DNA of 64,000 nucleotides from Terriglobus albidus. Lineage in GTDB: Bacteria; Acidobacteriota; Terriglobia; Terriglobales; Acidobacteriaceae. The notes under the pieces are model-generated. The model was not told where the DNA came from, searched no databases, and worked only from the letters and a program-made list of their open reading frames with translations. The stretch covers positions 1,550,001 through 1,614,000 of the forward strand of contig NZ_CP042806.1 of the NCBI RefSeq assembly GCF_008000815.1, given 5' to 3'. Numbering within the stretch: the first letter of the stretch is position 1; each line of letters starts with the position of its first letter. Positions 9,168 through 19,178 of this stretch are shown here, piece after piece. The position numbers and the translations under genes are program-made.

Positions 9168-11792
9168 TTAACGCATCGCCGGATCCGTCTCACGCAACCA
9201 GTCCGGACTCTTGAGAATCTCCCGTGGTTTGGATCCTTCTGCCGGGCCTACCAGACCGTCCCGCTCCATCATGTCGATCAAATGCGCCGCGCGGCCGTAT
9301 CCAATACGCAGACGGCGCTGCAGCAGGCTTGTCGATGCCTTGCCGAACTCGAAGACCAGCTTTACGGCATCGTCGAAGAGTTCATCGTTCGTATCGTCAC
9401 CGTCCATCGCATCCAGGTCACGGCCTTTGTCGTCCTTCGGACCCTCCAGGAAGCCCTGGACATACTCGGCTTCGCCCTGCTGCTTCCAGAAGTCGGTAAC
9501 GGCGGCGATCTCCTTTTCTGTAACAAACGGAGCGTGCACACGCTGCAGACGCGAGGTTCCTGGCGGCAGGAAGAGCATGTCGCCGCGCCCCAGCAGGCTC
9601 TCAGCGCCGTTGGAATCGATGATGGTGCGCGAGTCCACCTTGGTCGCCAGGCGGAAGCTCATACGCGTAGGCACATTCGCCTTGATCAGGCCGGTGATTA
9701 CATCGACCGAAGGACGTTGCGTCGCCAGCACCAGGTGAATTCCAACAGCGCGCGCCATCTGCGCCAGGCGGGTAATCGCCTCTTCGACGTTTGCTTTATC
9801 CAGCATCATCAGATCAGCGAGCTCGTCGATGATGATCATGATGTACGGCAGCGGCTGCTGCTCTTCATCGTCCTCAAACATCGAAGGCGTGCCGTTTTCA
9901 AAGAGCTTGTTGTACTGATCGATGTTGCGAACGTGCTTGGAAGCAAGCAGTTTCAGGCGCCGTTCCATCTCTCGTACCGCATTGCGAAGCGCATTCGCCG
10001 CCAGCTTCGGCTCCGTGATGATCGGTGTGAAGAGATGCGGAATGCCCTCGTACATACCCAGTTCCACACGCTTCGGATCGACCAGGATCATGCGCACCTG
10101 TTCCGGTGTCGCCTTGAAAAGCACGCTCATAATCATGGCGTTGATCGCCACTGACTTACCCGAACCGGTGGATCCGGCAATCAGGACGTGGGGCATGGCG
10201 GCCAGGTCGGCCGTGACAATGCGGCCATTGATGTCTTTGCCCATCGCCATCGCCAGGCGGGACTTCGTGTTGGCGAAGTGTTCGCTCTCGACAACGTCAC
10301 GCAGCCAGATTGTTTCGCGCTCGCTATTCGGCACCTGGATGCCGACGGTGCTCTTGCCGGCCATACGTTCGATCAGAATGCTCTCGGCCGCCATCGCCAG
10401 GCAGAGGTCATCAGCAAGGCCCGTAACGCGCGAATACTTTACGCCGGCCTCCGGACGGAACTCGAAGGTCGTAACTACTGGTCCGGGGTTGATCTGCGTG
10501 ACCTGACCGTGAACGTCAAATTCAGCACACTTCTCGACCAGCGTGCGGGCCTCTTCGCGAAGAGCCTCTTCCCGCACAATAGTCGGCTCCTCACTGCGGT
10601 GCAGCAGGCTCGACGGGGGCAGCTTGTAGCCATGAACGCTCTTAGCGGTCAGGGTAACGGTCTTCAACTTCTCGTCAGCGCGCTTGCCAAATGAGATCTC
10701 TTTTTCCTCGGTCTCCGGCTGCTGAGCTGCCGGGGCAACCGGGGCAGGGAAACTGACGACCTTACGCGGCGTCTCCGGCTCGGCTTGTGCCGGATGGTGA
10801 GCCCACTCGGGAGTAGGCTCCTCGATGGTCGCCTGGTGAAGGCGTTCCTCGGCAGCGGCGGCATACGCCGCGGGCAACGCGGGCTCTCCGCTCTCGGCTG
10901 GGGCATCGACCATAGTGCGCGGCACTTTCGCCCAAACAGAGGGTGCCGGTGACCCTTCCGCCTCCACCGGATCGGCGTTGTCGCGCTCACCCAGAGGCTG
11001 CGGCTGTGCCTTCTTCCTCCCCCACCAGCCGAACAGGCTGCTGAGCAGGGAGGTGCTTTCGGTCGCAGTGGCCTTCTGCGCCTTGCGGTCGGCCTTTTCC
11101 TGGCTGCGGCGGTCGCGCTGCATGGCGCGTTCGCGCTTGCTCTCGTACTCCGCAATCGCCCGGTCTGCCCGGGAGGCACGGTTGCCCCTCCAGTTGCGCC
11201 AACGATCCTGCATCGCCTGCAGGAAGGCGAAGCGGGCCGTCGCCCATTCACGAGCGGTGTTGAAGGTGAAGGTCGTGGAGAGATAGGTGGCCATCACCAC
11301 CATCAGGCCGACGACAATGCAGGCGCCAGGGAAGTTCAAGAGGGCAATGACGGCATCAGCCATCAGGCGGCCTTCCACGCCTTCAATGGGCAATGTGCTG
11401 CGCCAGAGCATATGTCCCGGCAGCAGAGCGAACATGGCCGGACCGAAGAAAATCCAGATTGCCAGGCCTGCGAGCTTGGCAACAGGAGAACCCGCCGGTC
11501 GCGAACGCATCCAGCAGTAGCCCAGCCGCATGAGTGAGAGTGGCACGGCGAACGCGGCGATCCCAAGAAGCTGCAATGTGGCGTCGCTGATAAAGGCGCC
11601 GACAATGCCTGTCCAGTTGTGTGCCGGACGCCCTGTGGCGTAGCCCCCGACGGTGTTCCATGAGGGATCGGTCGGCGTATAACTGACCAGCGCCAGCGCC
11701 AGCAGCCCACCCGCTACCAGAACGGCCAGGCCAATCAGCTCGTTCAGGCGGCGATTACGCGTTGGCGTTGTAACAAAACGGAGTGGCTTCAT
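9168..11792 (-). CDS. ftsK: DNA translocase FtsK/SpoIIIE
   Basis: Septal DNA pump that clears and aligns chromosome termini at division, 874 aa from ATG 11792 (GAGG 5 bp upstream; a GTG 6 bp earlier is the alternative). About 200 residues hold four transmembrane helices. A charged, Ala/Pro/Glu-rich linker follows to about 390, then the motor: KSVHGYKLPPSSLL, Walker A IAGSTGSGKSVAINAMI near 540, and Walker B IMIIIDELADLMM. A C-terminal gamma winged helix (LLQRRLRIGYGRAAHLIDMM) reads KOPS-like polarity sequences. Complete, with a terminator downstream. Confidence 0.96.
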   Translation of the reverse strand: MKPLRFVTTPTRNRRLNELIGLAVLVAGGLLALALVSYTPTDPSWNTVGGYATGRPAHNWTGIVGAFISDATLQLLGIAAFAVPLSLMRLGYCWMRSRPAGSPVAKLAGLAIWIFFGPAMFALLPGHMLWRSTLPIEGVEGRLMADAVIALLNFPGACIVVGLMVVMATYLSTTFTFNTAREWATARFAFLQAMQDRWRNWRGNRASRADRAIAEYESKRERAMQRDRRSQEKADRKAQKATATESTSLLSSLFGWWGRKKAQPQPLGERDNADPVEAEGSPAPSVWAKVPRTMVDAPAESGEPALPAAYAAAAEERLHQATIEEPTPEWAHHPAQAEPETPRKVVSFPAPVAPAAQQPETEEKEISFGKRADEKLKTVTLTAKSVHGYKLPPSSLLHRSEEPTIVREEALREEARTLVEKCAEFDVHGQVTQINPGPVVTTFEFRPEAGVKYSRVTGLADDLCLAMAAESILIERMAGKSTVGIQVPNSERETIWLRDVVESEHFANTKSRLAMAMGKDINGRIVTADLAAMPHVLIAGSTGSGKSVAINAMIMSVLFKATPEQVRMILVDPKRVELGMYEGIPHLFTPIITEPKLAANALRNAVREMERRLKLLASKHVRNIDQYNKLFENGTPSMFEDDEEQQPLPYIMIIIDELADLMMLDKANVEEAITRLAQMARAVGIHLVLATQRPSVDVITGLIKANVPTRMSFRLATKVDSRTIIDSNGAESLLGRGDMLFLPPGTSRLQRVHAPFVTEKEIAAVTDFWKQQGEAEYVQGFLEGPKDDKGRDLDAMDGDDTNDELFDDAVKLVFEFGKASTSLLQRRLRIGYGRAAHLIDMMERDGLVGPAEGSKPREILKSPDWLRETDPAMR

Positions 11793-11939
11793 CGACACCT
11801 CGGAACAAAAGCGGACCGCTTCCGCGCGCTTTGCGCGCGGAAGTACCTTTCATTGTCCTCGCTTAGGGCTGGATTCCGGGCCGGAAATCACCATCCGGGG
11901 AACCTATCTGGCTACCCTTGGAACACCATTCTGGAATCT

Positions 11940-13607
11940 CTAAATCTCCAGAATTACCGGCATGATCAGCGGCCGCCGGCTCGTATTCTTCTGGATGTAG
12001 CGCTTCAGGTCCGTCCGGATCTTCTCCTTGATCACGCCATAGTCGCCTTTCTCTTCGTTAGAGGAGGCATCCAGGGTGCGCGCGATCACCTGCCGCGCCT
12101 CGGTCAGGATCGAAGGATCAGGTACTGCAAAGCCGCGCGCAATGATCTCCGGCGCTCCTTCCACCAGGCCGGTGAGCTTATTGATGGCAAGGATCGGCAG
12201 CAGCAGCCCTGCCTCCGAAAGGTGCCGGCGGTCACGGATTACCAGATCGTCCACTACGTCTGCCGTCGATCCATCATCGATCAGGATTCTGCCCGCCCGC
12301 ACTTTGTCCCTGCGGGTGGCTGAGTCGCGCGTCAGTTCCAGCACGTCTCCGTCTTCCAGCAAGAAGGTCTGCTTCGGAATCCCGGTAGAAGCGGCAAGCT
12401 CCGCGTGGCGCTTCAGATGCCGATAGTCGCCGTGCACCGGGATGAAGTACTTCGGCTTCACCAGGTTGATCATCAGGCGAAGCTCTTCCTGGCTGGCATG
12501 CCCGCTCACATGGATGATTCCCTGGGTGCCATCGTCGAAGATCACGTTTGCATCCCGGCGGACCAGGTGATCGATCATGCGGAAGATGCCTTTTTCGTTG
12601 CCGGGAATGATGCGGCTCGAAAGCAGAACGGTGTCGCCGGGTTCAATCCGCGCGTGCTTGTGGTTATCCACCGCGGCACGGGAAAGGGCCGACATCGGCT
12701 CGCCCTGGGTGCCGGAGATCAGGACACAGACCTTCTCCGGTGGGTAGTCCTTGATCTGCCCGCCATTGATTAAAATGCCTGGCGGTATATCGATATATCC
12801 AAGGTCCGTGGCAATCTCGGTCGAGTTGTCCAGCGACCGCCCGATGACGGCGACCTTGCGGTCATGTTTGTCTGCTAGCTCGAAGGCAAGCTTCAGCCGG
12901 TGGATCGAGGAGGAGAAGCAGGAGAAGAAGAGTCTCTTCTTCGTTCGTCCGAAGATTTCGTCCAGCCGCGGCCGAACTGCCAGTTCGCTCGGCGTGTGTC
13001 CTGGCCGGTCGACATTAGTCGAATCCTGCAGGAGGGCAAGAACGCCACCGTTCCGTCCCAGCTCGGCAAACGCCTGCAGGTCGAAGGGATGGCCGTCCGG
13101 AGAAGCCAGGTCGACCTTGAAATCTCCTGTATGCAGGATTGTCCCTACCGGGGTATGGATCGCCAGGGAGACGCAGTCCACGAGGGAGTGCGTGACCCGG
13201 ATCGGCTGAATCCTGAACGGTCCGATCTGAAACTGCTCGCCGGGAATCATCTCCAGCATCTCGGTGTCGTCCAGCAGCTTGTGCTCTTCCAACTTGCCTT
13301 CGACATAGGCGAGGGTGAACTCGGTGCCGTAGACGGGAACATCCCGCAGTTCGGTCAAAATCCAGGGCAGGCCGCCAATGTGGTCTTCGTGACCGTGTGT
13401 CAGCAGAATGGCCTTGACCTGCTCGCGGTTCTCGACCAGGTACCCGATATCGGGCACGACAATGTCGACACCTAAGAGTTCCTCGTCCGGAAACATGAGT
13501 CCGGCATCGATAACGAGAATATGGTCGCCATAGCGAATGGCACAGCAGTTCATGCCAAATTCGCCAAGGCCGCCGAGCGGGATGATTTGCAGCTTGTCGA
13601 GACTCAT
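11940..13607 (-). CDS. rnj: Ribonuclease J
   Basis: Metallo-beta-lactamase and beta-CASP ribonuclease for mRNA decay and rRNA maturation, 555 aa from ATG 13607. The zinc motif LTHGHEDHIGGLPW lies near residue 70. FKVDLASPDG and LLQDSTNVDRPGHTPSE are in the catalytic domain, the beta-CASP segment includes VAVIGRSLDNSTEIA, and FIPVHGDYRHLKRHAELA supplies the late His ligand. Length matches bacterial RNase J. A dispersed element separates it from the dapD stop upstream, so any read-through transcript would carry that hairpin just before the start. Confidence 0.95.
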   Translation of the reverse strand: MSLDKLQIIPLGGLGEFGMNCCAIRYGDHILVIDAGLMFPDEELLGVDIVVPDIGYLVENREQVKAILLTHGHEDHIGGLPWILTELRDVPVYGTEFTLAYVEGKLEEHKLLDDTEMLEMIPGEQFQIGPFRIQPIRVTHSLVDCVSLAIHTPVGTILHTGDFKVDLASPDGHPFDLQAFAELGRNGGVLALLQDSTNVDRPGHTPSELAVRPRLDEIFGRTKKRLFFSCFSSSIHRLKLAFELADKHDRKVAVIGRSLDNSTEIATDLGYIDIPPGILINGGQIKDYPPEKVCVLISGTQGEPMSALSRAAVDNHKHARIEPGDTVLLSSRIIPGNEKGIFRMIDHLVRRDANVIFDDGTQGIIHVSGHASQEELRLMINLVKPKYFIPVHGDYRHLKRHAELAASTGIPKQTFLLEDGDVLELTRDSATRRDKVRAGRILIDDGSTADVVDDLVIRDRRHLSEAGLLLPILAINKLTGLVEGAPEIIARGFAVPDPSILTEARQVIARTLDASSNEEKGDYGVIKEKIRTDLKRYIQKNTSRRPLIMPVILEI

Positions 13608-13620
13608 CAAATCTTCATGC

Positions 13621-13735
13621 TAGAGCATTTTTCCTGTTGCCGGGTATCCCGGAAGAAGAGTGCTGCGGCGTTTTCATTGCGGAAACGCCCATAAATGCGG
13701 AAACCCTACACTACGCCTACAGAAAAAATGCTCTA
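13621..13735. repeat. MITE-like dispersed element, subfamily A copy 2
   Basis: 115 bp with near-perfect ends TAGAGCATTTTTCCTG and AGAAAAAATGCTCTA. TA lies at both borders, consistent with a TA target duplication. The internal hairpin core is GCGTTTTCATTGCGGAAACGC. The right end supplies the TAG stop codon of dapD. Confidence 0.88.
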
Positions 13736-14578
13736 ACGCAGCAAGTCTTCGAGTGCCGTCGAGAGGTCGGTCTTCTCGTCGCGGTACTTCACAATAATCG
13801 GGGTGTAGACGGAAAGCCCCCACTCCGTTCCTTTTCCTTTGGTGACAGCACGCGCGCCAGGAACCACAACCGCGCCTGACGGGATAATAAGCGGCTGGTC
13901 CGCCGTCGCCTTCAGAACGGTTCCGTTCACCGTGTCATAGACCGGAGTTCCGCGCGTCAATACGGTACCTGCAGCCAGTACGGCCTTTGAACGAACAATC
14001 GTCCCTTCATAAACACCCGTATTGCCACCTACCAGAACGTCATCTTCGATGATCACGGGCGAGGCATTCACGGGTTCAAGCACACCGCCGATCTGGCATG
14101 CCGCGGAGAGGTGGACACGCTTGCCGATCTGCGCGCAAGAGCCTACCAGAGCGTGCGAATCCACCATGGTGCCTTCATCCACATACGCGCCAACGTTTAC
14201 ATAGGCAGGAGGCATCATCACCACACCCTTGGCGAGATAAGCTCCGCTGCGTACCGACGACCCGCCGGGTACAACCCGGACGCCCTGTTCGGGGGTAAAG
14301 GTGCGTGCCGGATAGGTGGCCTTATCGATAAAACTCAGGCGGCCGCAGGACTGATCTTCGAGCTGGCCGATACGGAAACCCAACAGGATGCCGCGTTTGA
14401 CCCATGCATTGACCGTCCAACCGATGGACGAGGCGGCATCGGGGGAGGCTGAGCGCAGCGTACCGGCTTCGAGCTGACCGCGGAGCTCCAGAAAAGCCTT
14501 TTCAGCATCGGGATTACCGATCGCTGCGGCTCCGGAGGCGAAGTGATGTTCAATGGTCTGCTCGAGGGTAGTGCTCAA
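13733..14578 (-). CDS. dapD: Tetrahydrodipicolinate N-succinyltransferase
   Basis: Succinyl-CoA-dependent acylation step of the succinylase branch of lysine and meso-diaminopimelate synthesis; 281 aa. I place the start at TTG 14578, with AAGGAG 9 bp upstream and residues [15 protein letters not shown] at the N-terminus; an open extension to 14650 lacks family character. The left-handed beta-helix hexapeptide region has [40 protein letters not shown] and [19 protein letters not shown]. The TAG stop after ALEDLLR is the terminal TAG of a dispersed element, so the original 3' end may have been replaced. Confidence 0.93.
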   Translation of the reverse strand: MSTTLEQTIEHHFASGAAAIGNPDAEKAFLELRGQLEAGTLRSASPDAASSIGWTVNAWVKRGILLGFRIGQLEDQSCGRLSFIDKATYPARTFTPEQGVRVVPGGSSVRSGAYLAKGVVMMPPAYVNVGAYVDEGTMVDSHALVGSCAQIGKRVHLSAACQIGGVLEPVNASPVIIEDDVLVGGNTGVYEGTIVRSKAVLAAGTVLTRGTPVYDTVNGTVLKATADQPLIIPSGAVVVPGARAVTKGKGTEWGLSVYTPIIVKYRDEKTDLSTALEDLLR

Positions 14579-14680
14579 AAAGCTATCTCCTTGAAAGGCG
14601 GTATGTCTCCAGTGTAGGTGATGGTTGTCCCACAGGCGAATTCCACCCATCGTTAAATATCTGCAGCGTAAAATGCGTCC

Positions 14681-15571
14681 GTGCGAGCCTTCCTGGTTCT
14701 TTCCTCTTCTCTACTTTTCATCGCATTGTCTTCACCCGCGCAGGTCGTGACTCTGCCGCTGTGGCCCAACGGAACACCCGAACCGTGGTCTCCGGGCGCC
14801 GAAGTGGAGACCATGAAGCCAACGGACAAGCTGGTTGGCGGCCATTCAGTCTCGAAATTAAGCAGTATCGAACAGCCGACGCTGGCTCTCTACCAGCCGC
14901 CGAAAGAAAAGCGTACAGGTGCAGCAGTAGTTGTTTTCCCCGGAGGCGGCTACCGCATCCTTGCTCAGGATCTTGAAGGAACAGAGGTCTGCCAGTGGCT
15001 CAATGCAGAAGGCATCGCATGTGTTCTGGTGAAGTATCGCGTGCCTGTGAAAGAGCATTATCCGGCCAGTACGATCGACCTGGAGGATGCTCAGAAGGCG
15101 GTTCGCCTTACAAGGATGCATGCGGCTGAGTGGGGCATCAATCCCTCGCAGGTAGGTGTCCTGGGCTTTTCGGCGGGTGGCCATCTTGCCGCAGTTTTGA
15201 GTAATCATGCCGATTTCAAGCGCGCCGCCGCCGAACCTGCCGACGAGGCGTCTGTGAGCGCCAGGCCCGACTTTACAGTTCTGATCTATCCGGCGTACCT
15301 GACCGATGCAAGTCTGAAACAGATCGACGAAGGTGTTAAGCCGACTTCGGAGACACCGCCCACCTTTCTGCTGCAGGCAGAAGACGACCCAGTGCACGAA
15401 GAGAATGTGCTTGTCTACTTCCAGGCCCTGAAGGAGGCCAAGATCAAAGCCGAGCTACACGTCTATGCTGAAGGCGGGCATGGCTACGGATTGCGCACAA
15501 ACGGGCTACCGATTGTGAAGTGGCCTTCGCTGGTCACGACATGGCTTCACACAATCGGGGTACTGCATTAG
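14681..15571 (+). CDS. Secreted alpha/beta-hydrolase esterase, acetyl-xylan-esterase-like
   Basis: Exported hydrolase of 296 aa starting at GTG 14681. The signal peptide is [34 protein letters not shown] gives the oxyanion loop, [19 protein letters not shown] the Ser nucleophile, [16 protein letters not shown] the Asp and [10 protein letters not shown] the His, so the triad is complete. Related proteins hydrolyse sugar or aryl esters; the substrate cannot be read from sequence. A TAAAAT hexamer at 14669-14674 would put the transcription start almost on the GTG, suggesting a leaderless message. It is divergent from dapD. Confidence 0.85.
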   Translation: MRAFLVLSSSLLFIALSSPAQVVTLPLWPNGTPEPWSPGAEVETMKPTDKLVGGHSVSKLSSIEQPTLALYQPPKEKRTGAAVVVFPGGGYRILAQDLEGTEVCQWLNAEGIACVLVKYRVPVKEHYPASTIDLEDAQKAVRLTRMHAAEWGINPSQVGVLGFSAGGHLAAVLSNHADFKRAAAEPADEASVSARPDFTVLIYPAYLTDASLKQIDEGVKPTSETPPTFLLQAEDDPVHEENVLVYFQALKEAKIKAELHVYAEGGHGYGLRTNGLPIVKWPSLVTTWLHTIGVLH

Positions 15572-15586
15572 GACGTGCCATCAAAC

Positions 15587-16012
15587 TCAGGCCGGGATAG
15601 GTAACCCCGGGTTGTGTCCACGCAGGCTTAATGATGGCGTCAGCAGCGTATGTATGAGATCCAGCAGATAAGGCAGGCTGACAGGTTTCTGTACGAAACG
15701 CCAGGATCGGGAAAGAATCTCCGCGGCCCGGCTCTGGCCCAGGTCTTCGCCGCTGATCAGGATGACCGGCATCTCAGGTTTTGCTGCCGTGAGGGTTTGT
15801 GCCAGCTCTACGCCTGAACCCTCAGGCATGTGAATGTCGGTCAGCAAAAGATCGACGTTCGGCCGGCTGGCAAAGACTTCCGCCGCACGATGCGCATTGT
15901 GGCAACTCAGTACGGCGTAACCTGCGTGCCGCAGGAACGCTTTGTAGAGCGACCGGATATCAGAGTCATCGTCGACGAGCAGGATGGTGCGATGAGGGAA
16001 CTGCGAATTCAT
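15587..16012 (-). CDS. Single-domain response regulator (CheY-like receiver)
   Basis: Receiver-only protein of 141 aa. TILLVDDDSDIRSLYKAF gives the acidic pocket, VDLLLTDIHMPEGSG the phospho-acceptor Asp59, and RFVQKPVSLPYLLDLI the conserved Lys. No output domain follows; a short Pro-rich tail ends the protein. No kinase is adjacent, so its partner must lie elsewhere. It could act through protein contact or as a phosphate relay. Confidence 0.88.
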   Translation of the reverse strand: MNSQFPHRTILLVDDDSDIRSLYKAFLRHAGYAVLSCHNAHRAAEVFASRPNVDLLLTDIHMPEGSGVELAQTLTAAKPEMPVILISGEDLGQSRAAEILSRSWRFVQKPVSLPYLLDLIHTLLTPSLSLRGHNPGLPIPA

Positions 16013-16139
16013 GACAGCAACTTCTCGTACTCAGGTAAAACGTGCGTAAAGTGAATCGGCTGTAAATTGCCCGGCCGGTCCCTATGTACAGGACCCGATA
16101 CTCTGACGCTGATTGAGCTGTGGAAGTTTGCCCGTTTGC

Positions 16140-16161
16140 GGGACATGGAAAGCCATGTCCC
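16140..16161 (-). terminator. Hairpin downstream of dapA
   Basis: GGGACATGG / CCATGTCCC, a 9-bp perfect stem with a 4-nt loop, 20 bp after the dapA stop. No U-run follows, so its role as terminator is tentative. Confidence 0.4.
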
Positions 16162-16181
16162 TGCAAGTCATTCATTACAGG

Positions 16182-17102
16182 TTAAAAAACGCGCAGATCT
16201 TCTCCCGTCGGTAGGACATCGACCAATAGGCCAAGTTCCCCGATGAGGATATCGAGTTTCCTGCGCGTGACGGGAGAGACCTCGGTCATAGGCAGACGAA
16301 GCCCCCCGTGGATTTTGCCCATCAGGGTCAGAATCGCTTTGGTCGGTGAGGGATTCGGTTCCCAGTAAAGTGCGTTGAGGAACTTGCTGTAGTGCCTCTG
16401 AATACGGCGAGCTGTCGACCAATCGTTATTCACTGCGGCGTCGATCATCTGTGCCATATGGCGCGGAATGACGTTGGAACCGACAGAGATGAGTCCCGAT
16501 GCACCTTGAGCAATGGCCGGCAGGGCCATGCCATCGTCACCGGCAAAGACACGGAAGTTGCGAGGGGCCGTGGCGATGATCTCGGAGATCTGGGCTATGT
16601 TGCCGGAGCTTTCCTTGATGCCGATGATGTTGCTGTGCTCTGCCAGGCGAAGCACTGTAGCCGGCTCAAGGTTTACCGCCGTACGGCCGGGGATGTTGTA
16701 GAGCACTACGGGCAGGGCCGAGGCATCGGCAATTGCCTTGAAGTGAAGGTACTGACCTTCCTGGGAAGGCTTGTTGTAGTAGGGATTTGCCGTCAGGATG
16801 CCGGAGAGGCCGGGAATGCGGGAAAGCTTTTCAACACGCGCAGCAGCTTCAGCCGTATTGTTGTGGGTGCATCCGGCCAGTACGGGAACCCGCCCTGCGG
16901 CTGAGCCGACAACCGTCTCGATCAGGCGGACGGTCTCGTATTCAGTAAGCGTGGACGCTTCTCCAGTAGAGCCGGCGGCGACCAGAAAGCTGATGCCGGA
17001 GTCGATCTGCCAGTGAACCAGAGAGCTAATCGCAGGTTCGTCGAGTGTGTTGTCTGGTCGGAAGGGCGTAATCAGCGCTGTCCCGCAGCCTTGTAGTTCC
17101 AT
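16182..17102 (-). CDS. dapA: 4-hydroxy-tetrahydrodipicolinate synthase
   Basis: Condenses pyruvate with aspartate semialdehyde, the first committed lysine/DAP step; 306 aa TIM barrel. Present are GCGTALITPF, the GSTGEASTLT loop, VVLYNIPGRTAVNL with the catalytic Tyr, IIGIKESSGN with the Schiff-base Lys, and FAGDDGMALPAIAQGASGLI. Length is normal. It is separated from the asd-lysC-dapB operon by about 4 kb and by a plus-strand receptor gene, so it is transcribed apart from it. Confidence 0.96.
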   Translation of the reverse strand: MELQGCGTALITPFRPDNTLDEPAISSLVHWQIDSGISFLVAAGSTGEASTLTEYETVRLIETVVGSAAGRVPVLAGCTHNNTAEAAARVEKLSRIPGLSGILTANPYYNKPSQEGQYLHFKAIADASALPVVLYNIPGRTAVNLEPATVLRLAEHSNIIGIKESSGNIAQISEIIATAPRNFRVFAGDDGMALPAIAQGASGLISVGSNVIPRHMAQMIDAAVNNDWSTARRIQRHYSKFLNALYWEPNPSPTKAILTLMGKIHGGLRLPMTEVSPVTRRKLDILIGELGLLVDVLPTGEDLRVF

Positions 17103-17138
17103 AACAAATGCTAGTTTACCGTTGTGGGCGGGTGCTTG

Positions 17139-17729
17139 TCAGGAAGGACGACGGCGCGTCGCGAAGGTTGGGGTAACCCAAAGTGTTGTCACCACCGCAG
17201 CCAGCAGGAAAGAGATCCATGGCCGCAGGTAGGCGGCTGGTATGGCGAGCAGGTACAGAGCAATGCTCATTACATGTTTGCGGCGAGTAGCGTGGTCGGC
17301 CGGCTCCAGTTCTCCCTGCTCAGCAAGTAGGCTGTTGACCGCGAGGCGCAAAGACATGAACCCAAGCGCCTGCACCAGGAGTGTGACGGCGTAGAGAGCG
17401 GCGGAGAAAGAAGACATTCGGTGCTCAATGACCCATCCGGTAAAGAACGGCAGCAGCGAGAGGGTGAAGAGGAAGAAGAGATTCGTCCACAGAATGCGAT
17501 GGTTCACTGTGGGAATACGGTGGATCATTGCATGGTGATTCACCCAGTACATGCTGGTGAACAGAAAGCTGAGCGCATAGACGCCGAGTATCGGCAGAAT
17601 CGACCGCAATCCTTCCCAGCCGTCTATATGGGGAATCTTCAACTCCAGCACCATGATGGTGATGATGATGGCGATTACGCCGTCAGAGAAGGCTTCCGTG
17701 CGGGCTGGAGTGACTGGATGGTTCGCCAT
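17139..17729 (-). CDS. TMEM175-family (DUF1211) integral membrane protein
   Basis: Membrane protein of 196 aa related to the TMEM175 potassium channel family. The defining motif RTEAFSDGVIAI sits at residues about 10-21 in the first helix, and about six hydrophobic segments follow (VYALSFLFTSMYWVNHH, NLFFLFTLSLLPFFTGWV). The bacterial members studied form K+-permeable tetramers. The gene ends 36 bp before dapA begins and could share its transcript; no functional link is evident. Confidence 0.82.
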   Translation of the reverse strand: MANHPVTPARTEAFSDGVIAIIITIMVLELKIPHIDGWEGLRSILPILGVYALSFLFTSMYWVNHHAMIHRIPTVNHRILWTNLFFLFTLSLLPFFTGWVIEHRMSSFSAALYAVTLLVQALGFMSLRLAVNSLLAEQGELEPADHATRRKHVMSIALYLLAIPAAYLRPWISFLLAAVVTTLWVTPTFATRRRPS

Positions 17730-17788
17730 GCTTTATTCGCTGGATTTTAGCTGATGCCACTCGCTAAAGGCGCCACACAAAAGCGAAT

Positions 17789-17812
17789 GCCCATGCCCCG
17801 GAGGGCATGGGC
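17789..17812 (-). terminator. Hairpin downstream of the M29 aminopeptidase gene
   Basis: TGCCCATGCCC / GGGCATGGGCA, an 11-bp stem with a 4-nt loop, 19 bp after the stop. On the minus strand TTCGCTTTTGTG follows, a weak U-rich tract. Confidence 0.55.
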
Positions 17813-17831
17813 ACCTGATGCAGTTGTGAGC

Positions 17832-19100
17832 CTAAGCCCAGTTTCCGTTGCGCATCAGCGGTTCGTTGGAACCGTCGGCGTATACGCCATCAACATTCAT
17901 ATTGGCGTTGCCGATCATCCAGTCCACGTGAATGAGCGAGCTGTTGGCGCCGAGTTTGTTTAGTTCCTCCTCGCTCATCTTTTCGCCACCGATGATGCAG
18001 GTGGAGTATGCCTGTCCAAGTGCGATGTGGCTGGCAGCGTTCTCGTCGAAGAGTGTGTTCCAGAACAGCAGACCACTCTCAGCGATTGGGGAGTGATGCG
18101 GAACAAGCGCCACCTCGCCGAGCCGGGCTGCGCCTTCATCCGTGGAGATCAGCTTCTTCAGCGCATCTTCTCCTGCAGAGGCGGAGGCATCCACAATACG
18201 GCCGTTCTCAAAGTGAACCGAGATGTTCTCGATCAGTGTTCCCTGGTGCGAGAGCGGTTTTGAGGCTCGAACGCGGCCGTTCACGCGATCTTTATGCGGC
18301 GTGGTGAAGCACTCTTCCGTCGGGATATTGGGCTGGCAGTAGACGCCGTTACCTGCGGTTGTCCCGCCGCCTGCCCACAGATGGTCATCGGCCAGGCCGA
18401 CCGTCACGTCGGTGAGGCCGTCGTTCGAGTGGAACCGAAGCGCGTAGTATCGCTTGTTGTTCAGGAAATCCACGCGTTCCTTCAGGCGGCCGCCATGTGC
18501 TTCCCAGGCCGCGACTGGATCGGGCTGATCGCTGCGCGAGGCTGCGAAGATGGCATCCCACAGCTTGGCTACGGCCTCTTCCTCTGGAAGGTCAGGGAAG
18601 ACGAGCTTCGCCCAGGCTGGGGTTGCGCAGGCGACGATGGTCCAGTTGATTTCGTGACGGGTAATGATCTCCATCGCCGGCTTGGCGGCTTTGCTCGCGG
18701 CGACATTGGCGCGCGAGACCTTTCCTGGATCCTGTCCGGCAAGTAGAGAGGGATTGGCGCCTGTAATGCCGAGGCGGGCAGAACCGGAACGATAGGCATT
18801 GGCAATTCCTTCGGAGAGCCAGACCGCTGTTTTATCGAAACTATCGTCGGGAGCGTACCGGTAGCGCGCCAGGGTGAGCTCATCGTCATTGAAAAGTGTG
18901 GTCACCAGTGTGGCGCCGGCTTTGTAAGCGTGTTCCGTAATGCGGCGAACAAAGGGGAGGGCTTCCATGGGAGCGGTGATGACCAGTTCCTGTCCAGCGC
19001 GAAGGTTGAGGCCGACACGGACAGTGACCAGTGCAAGGGCGTCGAGCTTTTCTTCGAAGGTTTTGGGGACAACGGGAGCAAGAACGGTTGCAGAAGACAT
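17832..19100 (-). CDS. Aminopeptidase, M29 (AmpS/AmpT) family
   Basis: Cytosolic metallo-aminopeptidase releasing N-terminal residues, 422 aa, without a signal peptide. Family landmarks are the N-terminal LNLRAGQELVITAPMEA, NIPTEECFTTPHKDRVNGRV with a ligand Glu, GEVALVPHHSPIAESGLLF, and the C-terminal GANSSLIHVDWMIGNANMNV carrying His and Asp ligands. Length is typical. It is monocistronic and divergent from the receptor gene 78 bp upstream. Confidence 0.93.
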   Translation of the reverse strand: MSSATVLAPVVPKTFEEKLDALALVTVRVGLNLRAGQELVITAPMEALPFVRRITEHAYKAGATLVTTLFNDDELTLARYRYAPDDSFDKTAVWLSEGIANAYRSGSARLGITGANPSLLAGQDPGKVSRANVAASKAAKPAMEIITRHEINWTIVACATPAWAKLVFPDLPEEEAVAKLWDAIFAASRSDQPDPVAAWEAHGGRLKERVDFLNNKRYYALRFHSNDGLTDVTVGLADDHLWAGGGTTAGNGVYCQPNIPTEECFTTPHKDRVNGRVRASKPLSHQGTLIENISVHFENGRIVDASASAGEDALKKLISTDEGAARLGEVALVPHHSPIAESGLLFWNTLFDENAASHIALGQAYSTCIIGGEKMSEEELNKLGANSSLIHVDWMIGNANMNVDGVYADGSNEPLMRNGNWA

Positions 19101-19178
19101 AGTGTTTCTAGGGTAGGAGCCGATGTGCCAGTCCGCAAGTCCGGAAGATGCGATCCGAAAATGAGATTCTAGAAGTAC

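Noticed and set aside
19101-19178. Cobalamin riboswitch before the TonB-dependent receptor
   Set aside because: Only 78 bp are available, and no B12-box-like sequence is visible.
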